Shown piece after piece: positions 17,705 to 27,155 of a stretch of DNA of 64,000 nucleotides. Each line of letters begins with the position of its first letter. The stretch's first letter is position 1. Location of the stretch: assembly GCF_900104795.1 (NCBI RefSeq), contig NZ_FNTG01000001.1, forward strand, positions 3,348,001 through 3,412,000, in the 5' to 3' direction. A program made the translations under genes and the position numbers. The notes under the pieces are model-generated. The model ran no database searches, was not told the DNA's origin, and saw only the letters and a list, made by a program, of their open reading frames with translations. This DNA comes from Burkholderia sp. WP9 (GTDB lineage: Bacteria; Pseudomonadota; Gammaproteobacteria; Burkholderiales; Burkholderiaceae).

Positions 17705-18307
17705 TCACTTCTGGGCGGTCGAATCCGAGTTCGACGCCAGCATTTCATCACGAGCAGCACGCGCTTCCTGCTGCGTGAGTCCTTCGATCTGCACGCGCGC
17801 CGTACCGGCGTGGCGCATGTCGAGCACGGACGCGGCGGCCATGGACAGATCGATCACGCGGCCACGCGCATACGGGCCGCGGTCATTGATACGCACGACG
17901 ACCGAGCGCGACGTGGCCGGATTGGTCACGCGCACATAGGAGCCGAGCGGCAACGTGCGATGCGCAGCGGTCAGCGCGTGCATGTCGTAGCGTTCGCCGT
18001 TGGCGGTACGGCGGCCATGGAAGCCACGGCCGTACCACGAAGCGCGGCCGGTCTGATGAAAGTCCGAAATGCCCGAACCCTCATCGGTAAGAGGCTTTGC
18101 ATCGGCCAGCGACGAGCCTTGTGCAGTCGCGTCTGAAGCCGGCGCGCTACCAAAAGCTTGCGGTCCGAAGGAGCCCGCCTGCGTCAATTTTGTGCTCTGC
18201 GGCACGCCGCTATCCGACGTGTTGCCTGCGCCCGGAGGCGTGGCGCAACCCGCCAGCACAAAAAAGGCAAAAAGAGTCCCCAGACCACGGGATAACCGAG
18301 TTTTCAT
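17705..18307 (-). CDS. rlpA: RlpA-like septal lytic transglycosylase lipoprotein
   Basis: A 200-residue lipoprotein from ATG 18307: signal with LAGC lipobox near 18-21, then a linker, then a DPBB domain (ASWYGRGFHGRRTANGERYD, NPATSRSVVVRINDRGPYARGRVIDLS). The catalytic aspartate is in NDRGP. No C-terminal SPOR domain is present, unlike E. coli RlpA, so septal targeting would need another route. An in-frame ATG at 18337 is an alternative start. Convergent with rsmI. Confidence 0.85.
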   Translation of the reverse strand: MKTRLSRGLGTLFAFFVLAGCATPPGAGNTSDSGVPQSTKLTQAGSFGPQAFGSAPASDATAQGSSLADAKPLTDEGSGISDFHQTGRASWYGRGFHGRRTANGERYDMHALTAAHRTLPLGSYVRVTNPATSRSVVVRINDRGPYARGRVIDLSMAAASVLDMRHAGTARVQIEGLTQQEARAARDEMLASNSDSTAQK

Positions 18308-18944
18308 AAGACGTGCAATCACATTGTCGAGCCGCATCACGCAAAAGTTGAGCGTGTTGCCTGCGACTCCGGCGGCAATGGACGACAACGCGCCGCGCAG
18401 TTGAGCGCAGTACGTCAAAGCCCGGATGCGGCTCATTCAGCCGCTACCGCACGGTTAATTTTCACGTCTGGCGCAACCTGTCCCCGGCAGCCTGACCAGA
18501 CCCCACATGCCGCCATCGAACGTGGCAAACACGTTCTTGCGCGCGTAACTCAGCGCGCAGGAACGGCGGCGTAGGCCCCACCCAGCGTCACGGCAGTTAA
18601 GTCCGTAGCAGGCGCGCGGCGCCTGGCTGGGCAAGACGTGTGCATCGAATGCATCGATACCTGATGGCCGCCCGGAATTGCGACAGCCCATACTTGAGTG
18701 GCGATCCGCGTGCCCATTTTTGATGGGGACGCATCGCCTTGTGGCATGCACAGTTCCCTATGCATGGGGTGCATTATACCTAAAACAAAATTTCGGGATG
18801 ACAAGGGATTGAAAACCTTGATGAATTTTCACGTCTGCTGCAAAAATGAGCAGAGGAAAGCCCGCTGGGACGGGGCTTCAGCCCCTCGGTGAGCGCGGGC
18901 TAGACGCCGGTACAATCAACGTTTTTCCAGCGGCGCCGTCATCC
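18308..18944. other. Intergenic region between rlpA and the MBL-fold gene
   Basis: About 640 bases with no supported gene. It holds the divergent promoters; a tacaat hexamer at 18911-18916 is a candidate -10 for the MBL gene. The phrase attttcacgtctg occurs twice (near 18459 and 18825), flanking the region. No structured RNA is evident by eye. Confidence 0.5.
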
Positions 18945-19589
18945 ATGAAAGTCACCTTGATCCCCGTCACGCCGTTCCAGCAAAACAGCTCGCTGCTCGT
19001 TTGTGAGGCAACCGGACGCGCGGCGGTCGTCGACCCGGGCGGCGACCTCGACATCATCCAGGGCGAAGTCGCGCGGCAGAACGTGACGGTCGAAAAAGTG
19101 TTCCTGACGCACGGCCATATCGATCACTGCGCGGGCGCAAAGACGCTGGCCACGCACTACGGTGTACCGATCGAAGGCCCGCATCCGGACGAACGCTTCT
19201 GGCTCGACAAGCTGCCGGATCAAAGCACACGCTTCGGCTTTCCCGCCGCCCAGGCGTTCGAACCGGACCGCTGGTTGCAGAACGGCGAGACCGTGCAGTT
19301 CGGCGACGATATCCTCGAGGTCTATCACTGTCCGGGCCACACGCCGGGCCATGTGGTGTTCTTCAGCCGCGCGCATCGGCTCGCGCTGGTGGGCGACGTG
19401 CTGTTCGCCGGCTCGATTGGGCGCACGGATTTTCCGCGCGGCAACCACGCGGATCTGGTGCGCTCGATCCGCGAAAAACTCTGGCCGCTCGGCGACGACG
19501 TCACTTTCGTTCCGGGCCACGGGCCTACTTCGACGTTCGGCGCCGAACGCCGCACCAATCCGTATGTCGCCGATGGAGTCGAGGCATGA
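18945..19589 (+). CDS. MBL-fold metallo-hydrolase (glyoxalase II-like)
   Basis: A 214-residue metallo-beta-lactamase-fold protein with the dinuclear metal motif H56-G-H58-I-D60-H61 (THGHIDH). Further ligands are in HCPGHTPGH and [13 protein letters not shown], and the final histidine is in VPGHGP. It matches the YcbL-type glyoxalase II-like group, which hydrolyses thioesters such as S-lactoylglutathione. Start ATG 18945 ([10 protein letters not shown]). The stop overlaps the next gene's start (ATGA). Confidence 0.88.
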   Translation: MKVTLIPVTPFQQNSSLLVCEATGRAAVVDPGGDLDIIQGEVARQNVTVEKVFLTHGHIDHCAGAKTLATHYGVPIEGPHPDERFWLDKLPDQSTRFGFPAAQAFEPDRWLQNGETVQFGDDILEVYHCPGHTPGHVVFFSRAHRLALVGDVLFAGSIGRTDFPRGNHADLVRSIREKLWPLGDDVTFVPGHGPTSTFGAERRTNPYVADGVEA

Positions 19590-20215
19590 GCAGCGAAATC
19601 TATGTGAGCACCGACGTCGAAGCGGACGGCCCGATTCCCGGTCCGCATTCCATGCTCAGTTTCGCCTCCGCCGCCTACACGGAAGACAAGCGCCTGATCG
19701 CCACCTTCTCCGCGAATCTCGAACTGCTCGAGGGGGCCAAGCCGCATCCCGTTCAGGAAGCATGGTGGAAGACGCAACCCGAAGCATGGGAAGCCTGCCG
19801 CAAGGATTTGCAAACGCCTCTGGCCGCGTTGACGGCGTATGTCGAATGGGTTGAAGCGTTGCCGGGCAAGCCGGTGTTCGTCGCGATGCCGGCTGGTTTC
19901 GACTTCACTTATATGTTCTGGTACATGATGCGGTTTGTCGGCCGCTGTCCGTTTTCCTGGTCGGCGCTCGACATCAAGACCCTGGCCTTCGCGATGACCG
20001 GCCTGCCCTACCGCAAGAACATCAAGCCGCGCTTTCCGAAGCACTGGTTCGACGAACATCCGCATACGCACGTCGCGCTGGATGACGCGATCGAACAAGG
20101 CGCGCTTTTCTGCAACATGTTGAAGGATCTGCGCGCAAGTCAGGCGATCACGCTTGCGGCCGGCAAAGATGGGGACGACTCAGGACAAAATACTACTGAG
20201 GAACCGGCAAATTAG
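19586..20215 (+). CDS. DEDD-superfamily 3'-5' exonuclease-like protein
   Basis: A 209-residue protein with an RNase H-like exonuclease pattern: STDVEADGP at 8-16 supplies the D-x-E pair, and [13 protein letters not shown] near 160-172 supplies the Exo III histidine and aspartate. The middle Exo II motif is less clear ([12 protein letters not shown]). Substrate (RNA or DNA) cannot be told. It is translationally coupled to the MBL gene, so the two may act together. Confidence 0.7.
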   Translation: MSSEIYVSTDVEADGPIPGPHSMLSFASAAYTEDKRLIATFSANLELLEGAKPHPVQEAWWKTQPEAWEACRKDLQTPLAALTAYVEWVEALPGKPVFVAMPAGFDFTYMFWYMMRFVGRCPFSWSALDIKTLAFAMTGLPYRKNIKPRFPKHWFDEHPHTHVALDDAIEQGALFCNMLKDLRASQAITLAAGKDGDDSGQNTTEEPAN

Positions 20216-20305
20216 GTAATCTCCCTCGTCGAGGCCGTTTTACATTGCGTTTCGTTTTCGCCCCCTCTACCATGCGTTGATACGGCGACGCAAACGGAGG
20301 CGCAG

Positions 20306-20764
20306 TTGACACTCGATACGTTCTCTCAAAAAATCCTGCGCCTGCTGCAGCTCGACGCACGCCGCTCGGTGCAAGAGATTTCCGACCAGGTCGGCCTGTC
20401 GAGCACGCCATGCTGGCGGCGCATCAAGGACATGGAACAATCGGGCGTGATCCAGCGCTACACCGCCCTACTGGATCGGGAAAAGCTCGGGCTGCACGTC
20501 TGCGCCCTCGCGCATATTCACCTCACGCGCCACACCGAAGGCGGTGTCGAACAGTTCGAGCGCGAAATCGCGACCTGCCCGGAAGTCACCGAGTGCTACA
20601 GCACGACCGGCGAGTCCGATTACATTCTCAAGATCGTCGCACCGGACATCAAGGCGTACGACACCTTCCTGCACGAACGCATCTTCAAGATTCCGGCCGT
20701 CGCGCAGGTTCGCACGAGCGTCGTGCTACGCGAAATCAAATTCGATACGCAATTGCCGTTGTGA
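20306..20764 (+). CDS. Lrp/AsnC-family transcriptional regulator
   Basis: A 152-residue Lrp-type regulator: N-terminal winged HTH (about 5-55, VQEISDQVGLSSTPCWRRIKDME) and a C-terminal RAM/AsnC ligand-binding domain (TECYSTTGESDYILKIVAPD). It starts at TTG 20306 with ggagg six bases upstream; this SD decides the start. Probably senses an amino acid. Target unknown. Confidence 0.9.
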   Translation: MTLDTFSQKILRLLQLDARRSVQEISDQVGLSSTPCWRRIKDMEQSGVIQRYTALLDREKLGLHVCALAHIHLTRHTEGGVEQFEREIATCPEVTECYSTTGESDYILKIVAPDIKAYDTFLHERIFKIPAVAQVRTSVVLREIKFDTQLPL

Positions 20765-20818
20765 GCCGTTGACCATTCGACGCACGCCGTGAAGCCGCAT
20801 GGTGGCGCGGCGCAAAAA

Positions 20819-22096
20819 TCAGGTGGCGCTGTGCGGCTCCGTCGCTTTCGCATGATCAGTGGCCAAGCCAATGTTTGCCTGGATTGTCGGCGCGGTGTCG
20901 GCCGGCGAGGCGCCCAGTTCCTGTAATACGTCCAGTTTGCGAGCGCCCAGGCGCGCCTTGAGCGCGGCCAGGTCAAGCCGCCCCAGTCGTTGCGATTCGC
21001 GGCCCAACGTGCGCGGCACATCTGACAACACCACTTCGACATCGAGGCCCGTGCTCAGATAGTGGATGTTCACCGCCGCCGCCTTCATGCCGAGAGGCAC
21101 CAGCGCCGCGCTCACTTCCGCGGTGACTCGCTCGCGGGTAGGCAAATCGACTGGCGGGTGCGCCACCGCATCGTTTTCGGGATCGACGTGAATCAATGCG
21201 TCGAGCACGCGGCTGTCCGTCAACACGCGCAGACGCGCCGACTCGGCGATGTAGTGTCCCTCTGACACGGAGATCAGCGGGTCGACCAGAATGTGCGCGT
21301 CGACGAGCGCGAAGTCGCCCATCTTGCGCGTGCGCAGTTCGTGCACGTCGCGCACGCCGGGTGTCGAGAGCAGCAACGTACGCATGTCCGCGGTAGCGGC
21401 GTCGTCGAGCGCGCGGTCTGAGAGGTCCTGCAACGCGTCCCAACCGAACATCCACCCCATGCGCGCCACCATGAAGCCGACGATCGCCGCGGCAATCGGG
21501 TCGAGCAGGCGCACGCCGGCGAGGCTGCCGACAATACCGATCGCGACCACCAGCGACGACGCCGCATCGGAACGCGCATGCCAGGCATTGGCGATCAACA
21601 TGGCCGAACGCGCACGCTGCGCTTCGCGCAGCATGTAGCGAAACAGACTCTCTTTGGAAATCAGAACCAGCACCGCGACCGCGAGCGCGCTCATATGCAC
21701 CGCGGGGATATTTTGCAGATCGGCGAGGCGCGTTCCCGCCCGCCACAACATACCGACGCCCACCGCGATCAGAAGTGCACCCAGAAATAACGACGCGACG
21801 GTTTCATAGCGGCTATGCCCGTAATTGTGATCCGCGTCGGGTTTTGCCCCACTGTGCCGATTGGCGATCAACACCACAAAATCGGAAACCAGATCCGCGA
21901 GGGAATGGACACCATCGGCGACCAATGCCTGAGAGTGGGCGAACACGCCGATGACGATTTGCAGCGTCATCAATACCGCATTAAGCGCAATACTGACAAA
22001 TGTACTTTTGCGCGCAATGCGATGTTTTTCGGCGGACTGGGCAGCGGCGGCGGCAGGCATCTGAGAAGCGGACTGGAAGAAGTTCAATCCCTGCAT
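20819..22096 (-). CDS. Cation diffusion facilitator (CDF) metal exporter
   Basis: A 425-residue CDF protein with about six membrane segments. The TM2 metal site is ADGVHSLADLVSD (near 61-73) and the TM5 site NAWHARSDAASS (near 170-181), as in Zn/Fe/Co-exporting CDF proteins. The cytoplasmic C-terminal domain follows (VRDVHELRTRKMGD, DAHILVD). The C-terminal tail past about 315 is longer than in FieF (300 aa) and may add a second regulatory domain. Exports divalent metal in exchange for protons. Confidence 0.88.
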   Translation of the reverse strand: MQGLNFFQSASQMPAAAAAQSAEKHRIARKSTFVSIALNAVLMTLQIVIGVFAHSQALVADGVHSLADLVSDFVVLIANRHSGAKPDADHNYGHSRYETVASLFLGALLIAVGVGMLWRAGTRLADLQNIPAVHMSALAVAVLVLISKESLFRYMLREAQRARSAMLIANAWHARSDAASSLVVAIGIVGSLAGVRLLDPIAAAIVGFMVARMGWMFGWDALQDLSDRALDDAATADMRTLLLSTPGVRDVHELRTRKMGDFALVDAHILVDPLISVSEGHYIAESARLRVLTDSRVLDALIHVDPENDAVAHPPVDLPTRERVTAEVSAALVPLGMKAAAVNIHYLSTGLDVEVVLSDVPRTLGRESQRLGRLDLAALKARLGARKLDVLQELGASPADTAPTIQANIGLATDHAKATEPHSAT

Positions 22097-22240
22097 TCTA
22101 CCCGGCGCATCAGGAGACGCGTGGCAGACGCCAAAAAAATTCCTTTTAAATCAGCCGCTTATCTAAACGAAAAGCATTCGCGTTCAAGTTTCGCGAAGTA
22201 CATGCGACAGCCACAAGGCATTTTGTCGCGGCAATAAAAA

Positions 22241-22275
22241 AACCGCGCCCTCGACGGTACGCGGTTCTCTCTTGC
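22241..22275 (-). terminator. Rho-independent terminator of the hns-like gene
   Basis: A 7-base stem (aaccgcg 22241-22247 with cgcggtt 22260-22266) is followed on the minus strand by a run of eight T. It lies about 110 bases after the H-NS-like stop. Confidence 0.7.
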
Positions 22276-22378
22276 AAGTCAGACGCGATGGGTGCATCTG
22301 ATTGAAGCTATTCGTTTTAACTGATGGGCAGAAGCCGGGCAAAAACCGGGCAGAAGCATTACCCGCTGCCCAAAGTAT

Positions 22379-22681
22379 TTACTTCTCGATGAGAAACTTC
22401 TCGCGATCCAGACCTGCGATCCAGCGCGGCGGCTTACCGCGGCCGGACCACGTGCTGCCGCTATCCGGATCGCGGTACTTCGGTGCGACACCTGCGCGCG
22501 GACGAGCGGCTTTAGCACCCTTGGCAGCACGACCGCCGCCCAGTTCGGTCAGAGAAATGCCGTAGTCGGCCATTTTCTGCTTGATCTCATTCAATACTTC
22601 CGCGTACTCGCGCGACTTCGCTTCTTCGATCTGCTTTTCGAGCTTCTCGCGCTGAGCGAGTAGTTCCTTGTAGGAAGACAT
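22379..22681 (-). CDS. H-NS family nucleoid protein
   Basis: A 100-residue H-NS-type protein: N-terminal coiled coil (KELLAQREKLEKQIEEAK) for oligomerisation, an Ala/Lys/Arg-rich linker, and the C-terminal AT-hook-like DNA-binding motif (KYRDPDSGSTWSGRGKPPRWI). It binds AT-rich DNA and silences foreign genes. Terminator at 22241-22275. The long AT-rich upstream region is consistent with autoregulation. Confidence 0.9.
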   Translation of the reverse strand: MSSYKELLAQREKLEKQIEEAKSREYAEVLNEIKQKMADYGISLTELGGGRAAKGAKAARPRAGVAPKYRDPDSGSTWSGRGKPPRWIAGLDREKFLIEK

Positions 22682-23076
22682 AGGTTCCCTTGTGATTTGG
22701 ATAAATGACTGCCAGTCTTAAGCCAGCTTGCCCTTTGAAGGTGATCATGCCTCGGAATTTGATAGCGAGATTAACACAAAATAGAAAGACTACAAAAGCG
22801 CGAGCGTTGAATTAATCCGAATTCGTTTCAAAAAATTTCCATCCACCACCGGATGTCCGCACTCCCTTTCAAATAGCTGATTTCGGATTTTGCTGAAAAC
22901 TGCAGGCGGCATCGGTAATTATCAATTTAACTGTCACAAAATGAAAATTAAGATCGTCATTTTCCGACAACATTTCATGCGATGATAGCTTTCACATGAA
23001 ACGTCGTAACATATTGCCGCACGCGTTCCGTGCGGTTATTACACACGGTCGTTTTCCCGCAAACGGTGCTAAAAAC
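22682..23076. other. AT-rich upstream region of the hns-like gene
   Basis: About 395 bases, clearly AT-richer than the surroundings (for example tttcaaaaaatttcc near 22827). No gene is supported. It holds the H-NS promoter and is a plausible autoregulatory target. Confidence 0.5.
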
Positions 23077-23739
23077 CTAATTAGCGTAGCGCTGCATGCA
23101 ATCTTCGAGCGCCGCGCGCAAGTTCCCGGAATTGAGTTTCGCGTCGTCGAAAGCAAAACGGCTACGCACGCCGTTCATTTTCAGGTCCGCGCCATATCGG
23201 TCGACGCCGAGCAGTTGAAGTCCACTCGCGCGTCCAGAGTGACTGGCCGATTGTTCGATGAGCGTGTTCTCTTCATCGAAAGCAAGTGGCGGCAATGGAT
23301 CGAGTTCGGCGCCGTCCAGCCACCCCATTGCGCCGAAACCGCCGATATAACGCAACCTTTCGAGCCGCATTGTCCAAAACGTAAAATCACCGAGCACGAG
23401 GTAGCGCTCTGCCTCCGGGTGGTAGCGCAGATAGCGCTGCACGACCTCAGGCGTCGAGTCGACCGGTTCGAAGGTGCCCAGCAACGTGACGCGTTGGCCG
23501 CTTAGTACGTCGCCGTCGGGTGCGTCGACGGCGAGAAAGCCGGCGCGCGGGTCGGCGTGCAGGTTATGGGTGTGCTCGGCGAGTCGGCTCACCAGGATCG
23601 TCGGCCGATGGTGCGGGTCCGGTGCGAACGGCAGCATTGACGGATAAGGGAAGCCTTCCGGCTGGCGCGCGTGCGTGGCGAGCGTGCCGACGGCGGCCGT
23701 GTGCAGCAGATGCAGCGGAGCGTGAGCGGGAATGTTCAA
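23077..23739 (-). CDS. HugZ / pyridoxamine oxidase-family FMN-binding protein
   Basis: A 220-residue protein with the split-barrel FMN-binding domain (GTLATHARQPEGFPYPSMLPF, then PTILVSRLAEHTHNL, DPRAGFLAVD) and a C-terminal DUF2470-like domain (VDRYGADLKMNGVRSRFAFDD). The HugZ group binds haem or FMN and is linked to iron use. No partner genes for haem uptake lie beside it. Transcribed away from the MFS gene. Confidence 0.8.
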   Translation of the reverse strand: MNIPAHAPLHLLHTAAVGTLATHARQPEGFPYPSMLPFAPDPHHRPTILVSRLAEHTHNLHADPRAGFLAVDAPDGDVLSGQRVTLLGTFEPVDSTPEVVQRYLRYHPEAERYLVLGDFTFWTMRLERLRYIGGFGAMGWLDGAELDPLPPLAFDEENTLIEQSASHSGRASGLQLLGVDRYGADLKMNGVRSRFAFDDAKLNSGNLRAALEDCMQRYAN

Positions 23740-24022
23740 GTGTGCGTTCCTGGATAGGACAGTGGCGAATCACAAAAAACCGGGGCGGCGCATTCGGTAC
23801 ATCCGGCACATCCGGCGCTTGTCGCGCCGAGGCCGCGACGCCCCAAACGGAACCGAATGGAGCGCGCCGGGCCGAGTTGAGCACGAACCAAACTCGAGCC
23901 GAGCCCTGCCGAACCATCGCAACTATGCGGATTCCGCCTTCCAGCATAAAACAGCCCGCTTCGTTAGAATCGGAATTTCGCTTTCAACGCGCTTTCTTCC
24001 GCGTTCCCTCCTCGAGATTTCC

Positions 24023-25234
24023 GTGTCAGACCGCTCTCCCGAAGTCACCGCCCTCCCCGCCGCTCACCGCGACCTGTCCGATACCGCACGGCAGCGCGCC
24101 CGTATCGCCACGATGGCGGTGTTCTTCATCGCCGGCATGATGTACGCGTCCTGGGGGGTCCATGTGCCGACGGTGCGCGACCGTTTCCATCTGAACGCGG
24201 CGATGCTCTCGTTCGCGCTGCTGGCCGTCGCCGGCGGCTCGATCGGCGCGATGGCGGCCAATGCTTCCTGGATTGCGCGCGTCGGCACGCGCCGCGCCTG
24301 CCTCACCGGCGGCCTCGTGATGGCCGTGTGCGCGGCGCTGATTCTGGTCGTGCCGACCTACTGGCTGCTGCTGGTCGTGCTGGCCACCTTCGGCGCGGGC
24401 ATGGCCACACTCGATGTCGCGATGAACGCCGAAGCCAGCGCCGTCGAAAAAGCGCTCGGCAAGCCAATCATGTCGTCGTTGCACGGCATGTTCAGCGTCG
24501 GCGGGATGGCCGGTGCGGCGGTAGGCGGCGCGTTGCTGTCGCGCGGCATGGCGCCCGCGGTACATCTGGCGCTAGCCGCCGCGGTCAGCGCATTCGTTCT
24601 GATTGCCGCCTGTCCTTCCGTGCTGCCGCACGTGCCGCACGCCGACCATCCCGATTCCGCCACGCCGCGCGCCAACCGCTGGCGCTCGCCGGCATTGTGG
24701 GCGCTCGGCGCGATGGCGTTGGTCGCGCTGATCGCCGAAGGCGCGATGTACGACTGGGCCACCGTCTATATGCGCGATGTGGTGCTGGCCACGCCGGCGC
24801 TTGCGAGCGCGGCCTACGCGGCGTTTTCGGGCGGCATGGCGGCCGCGCGATTTGCCGGCGACGCGGTGCGCGCCCGCTTCGGCGCTCCGCAACTGGTGAT
24901 GGCGAGCGCGACGCTCGCCTGCGTCGGGATGGTCGGCGCGCTGTTGCTGCCGAATGCGGTGGCGGCGCTGATCGGTTTCACGCTGATGGGTCTCGGCCTG
25001 GCGAACATGATGCCTGTGTTGTTCGCTGCGGCTGCCAGCGTAAAAGGCATTCATGCGGCGGAGGGACTGGCGCATGTTGCCGGACTCGCGTACTTCGGGC
25101 TGCTGCTCGGTCCGGTGATCATCGGCGCAGTGACCCAGGTGAGCAGTTTGCCGATCGGCCTCTCAGTGGTCGCCATCTGTTCCGCCGCGATCGCAGTCGC
25201 GGGCCCGAAGGTGCTGCGCCGTTTGAAGATCTGA
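24023..25234 (+). CDS. MFS transporter (YbjJ-like)
   Basis: A 403-residue transporter with about 12 membrane segments beginning at IATMAVFFIAGMMYASWG. MNAEASAVEKALGKPIMSSLHGMFSVGG near 145 and the general layout resemble the YbjJ-like group (a fucose-permease-like branch). The GTG at 24023 is taken as start because the upstream open frame looks non-coding; its SD is weak. Substrate unknown. Confidence 0.8.
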   Translation: MSDRSPEVTALPAAHRDLSDTARQRARIATMAVFFIAGMMYASWGVHVPTVRDRFHLNAAMLSFALLAVAGGSIGAMAANASWIARVGTRRACLTGGLVMAVCAALILVVPTYWLLLVVLATFGAGMATLDVAMNAEASAVEKALGKPIMSSLHGMFSVGGMAGAAVGGALLSRGMAPAVHLALAAAVSAFVLIAACPSVLPHVPHADHPDSATPRANRWRSPALWALGAMALVALIAEGAMYDWATVYMRDVVLATPALASAAYAAFSGGMAAARFAGDAVRARFGAPQLVMASATLACVGMVGALLLPNAVAALIGFTLMGLGLANMMPVLFAAAASVKGIHAAEGLAHVAGLAYFGLLLGPVIIGAVTQVSSLPIGLSVVAICSAAIAVAGPKVLRRLKI

Positions 25235-25494
25235 CGCGAAGGCACGCCGTTGCCGCGTCTGCGCGTACGACGCCATACGAAGCGAGTGCGTCCTTACGTT
25301 ACGTTACGCGTGGCTCGAACACGGCTGTGTTCCGGGACACGTCGATTGAACGAACGTACTCCCGTCGTGGCGCGCGCGCCGCCAACACGTTGATTCATAT
25401 ACGTTTACTTGGCGAATCCATCGTGCGAACAAAAATGGCATAGGCCTTGCAGTTAGCTCCCCAGGCAGTGTCCAAAACTACGGGGGAGCAGACC

Positions 25495-26994
25495 ATGAAT
25501 CGCAAATTCAAGCTGACGGCGATCGCCATGTGCGTCACGTCGATGATCATCCTGACGGGATGCGGAAGCACGTTGAACAGGCCGAGCGTGGCGGGTGGCG
25601 CGGGAAGCGGATCGGGTGGCGGTTCTGGCTCGGGTGGTGGGACGCCTACACCTACACCTACACCTACACCTACACCTACGCCTACGCCTACGCCGACGCC
25701 GACGCCCACACCAACGCCGACACCTACACCCACGCCAACGCCAACGCCCACACCAACGCCGACGCCGACCAGCGCCAACCCCATCGGCGTAGTCGTGCAA
25801 AACACCGGCAACGTGGTCACCGCCGCCGGCCAGACCGTCTCCGCTGTCGGCAGCCAGATCGGACTCACGCCGATTCCAGGCGCGAATCCGGCGACCACCA
25901 CGGCGCTCGGCAACGTCGTGTCGAATCTCGGCAACGGCGTGACGGCCGTCGGCACCGGCGTGGCGAGCGGCCTCGGCCAGCTTGGCAACTCCACCGATCC
26001 ACTCGGCACGACGCTCGCCAGCAGTAGCAATCTGGTCCAAAACGCAGGCCAGGCCGTCAACAGCGCCGGCCAGCTCGTGACCAGCCTCGGCAGCGGCCCC
26101 ACCGCACCGCTGAGCCCATTGACCACGCCGCTCGGCAGTACGGTCTCGACGCTCGGCAACGCGGTCACTGGCCTCGGCACCCAACTCGGCTCGCAACTGA
26201 CGAACGGCCCGATCCAGCAAGTCACTCAAACGGTCTCCACCGCGATCACGCCGATCACGAGCACGCTCGCGCAGACGACCCAAACCGTCGGCGACACGAC
26301 CGGCCTCGGTTCACCGCTGAACGGCCTGCTCTCGACGATCGGTCATGGACTCGACAGCGCCGGCGGCAAGCTCAGCAGCGCGACCGGCAATCCGATCGGC
26401 CAGAACCTCGGCAACGTCGTGACCAAGCTCGGCGATACGGTTACGTCCGCCGGCGGCCTGCTCACAGCGGGTGCCGCCGGCAGCGGCAATCCGCTCGGCG
26501 GCATCACCGGCATTCTGAATCCGGGCAGCGGCGGCGGCACGGGCTCGCCGCTCGCACCGCTGACCAGCATCCTCACCGCGCTGCCCGGCACGTTGAGCGG
26601 CGGCCTGACGGGCGGCAGCGGCACCGGCGGCCCGCTCGCGCCGTTGACCAATGTGGTCAGCACCTTGACCGGCAGCCTCAGCGGCACGGGCTCCGGCAGT
26701 CCGCTTGCGCCGCTCACCGGCGTCGTGAGTTCGGTCACCGGGGCATTGAGTGGCGCGACGAACAGCGGCAGCAATCCGCTCGCGCCGGTGACCTCGGCCG
26801 TGTCGTCGCTGACCGGCGCGCTAGGCTCGGCCACGGGGTCGGGTAGCAGCGGCACGGCCAACCCGCTTGCACCGATCACCGGTTTGTTGACCACGGTCAC
26901 CGGTGCCTTGAGCGGCGCGACGACGTCCGCCGGCGGCACGACGGGCGGCGGTTTGCTCGGCGGCCTCGGCGCGCTGACGACGACCAGGAAGTGA
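25495..26994 (+). CDS. Repeat-rich lipoprotein with Thr-Pro stalk
   Basis: A 499-residue lipoprotein: signal with lipobox LTGC (about 23-26), a Gly/Ser linker, then about 22 Thr-Pro pairs (residues about 51-93), then a long region of Gly/Thr/Ser/Leu repeats. The C-terminal half has units of about 35 residues with SPLAPLT or NPLAPIT, then GALSGAT-type strings. The Thr-Pro segment would act as a stiff stalk lifting the repeat domain from the membrane. ATG 25495 has gggggag upstream. No enzymatic motif is seen; an adhesin or surface-structure role is possible. Terminator at 27053. Confidence 0.8.
   Translation: MNRKFKLTAIAMCVTSMIILTGCGSTLNRPSVAGGAGSGSGGGSGSGGGTPTPTPTPTPTPTPTPTPTPTPTPTPTPTPTPTPTPTPTPTPTSANPIGVVVQNTGNVVTAAGQTVSAVGSQIGLTPIPGANPATTTALGNVVSNLGNGVTAVGTGVASGLGQLGNSTDPLGTTLASSSNLVQNAGQAVNSAGQLVTSLGSGPTAPLSPLTTPLGSTVSTLGNAVTGLGTQLGSQLTNGPIQQVTQTVSTAITPITSTLAQTTQTVGDTTGLGSPLNGLLSTIGHGLDSAGGKLSSATGNPIGQNLGNVVTKLGDTVTSAGGLLTAGAAGSGNPLGGITGILNPGSGGGTGSPLAPLTSILTALPGTLSGGLTGGSGTGGPLAPLTNVVSTLTGSLSGTGSGSPLAPLTGVVSSVTGALSGATNSGSNPLAPVTSAVSSLTGALGSATGSGSSGTANPLAPITGLLTTVTGALSGATTSAGGTTGGGLLGGLGALTTTRK
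25643..25770 (+). repeat. Degenerate hexanucleotide repeat coding (Thr-Pro)n
   Basis: About 21 tandem copies of a 6-base unit (cctaca / cctacg / cgacgc variants) lie in frame inside the lipoprotein gene. The 5' third is nearly pure cctaca; the 3' part has diverged. Because the unit is a multiple of three, copy-number changes lengthen or shorten the stalk without a frameshift. Confidence 0.9.
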
Positions 26995-27052
26995 CGAACA
27001 AAGATAACGACAGCAAATAACGGCGCAAAAAAACAAGCGTCGAAGGGGGGCG

Positions 27053-27082
27053 GCGAGCCGGGTAACCGGCTCGCTGTTTTTT
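27053..27082 (+). terminator. Terminator of the repeat lipoprotein gene
   Basis: A perfect 9-base stem (gcgagccgg / ccggctcgc, loop gtaa) is followed by tgttttttat. Confidence 0.85.
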
Positions 27083-27155
27083 ATCCGCGCTTCTCGCCAC
27101 CCGCATCACCCGCCGACCGCGCCGTTTCAGACAGCGGCCCGCTATTACCCACAAG

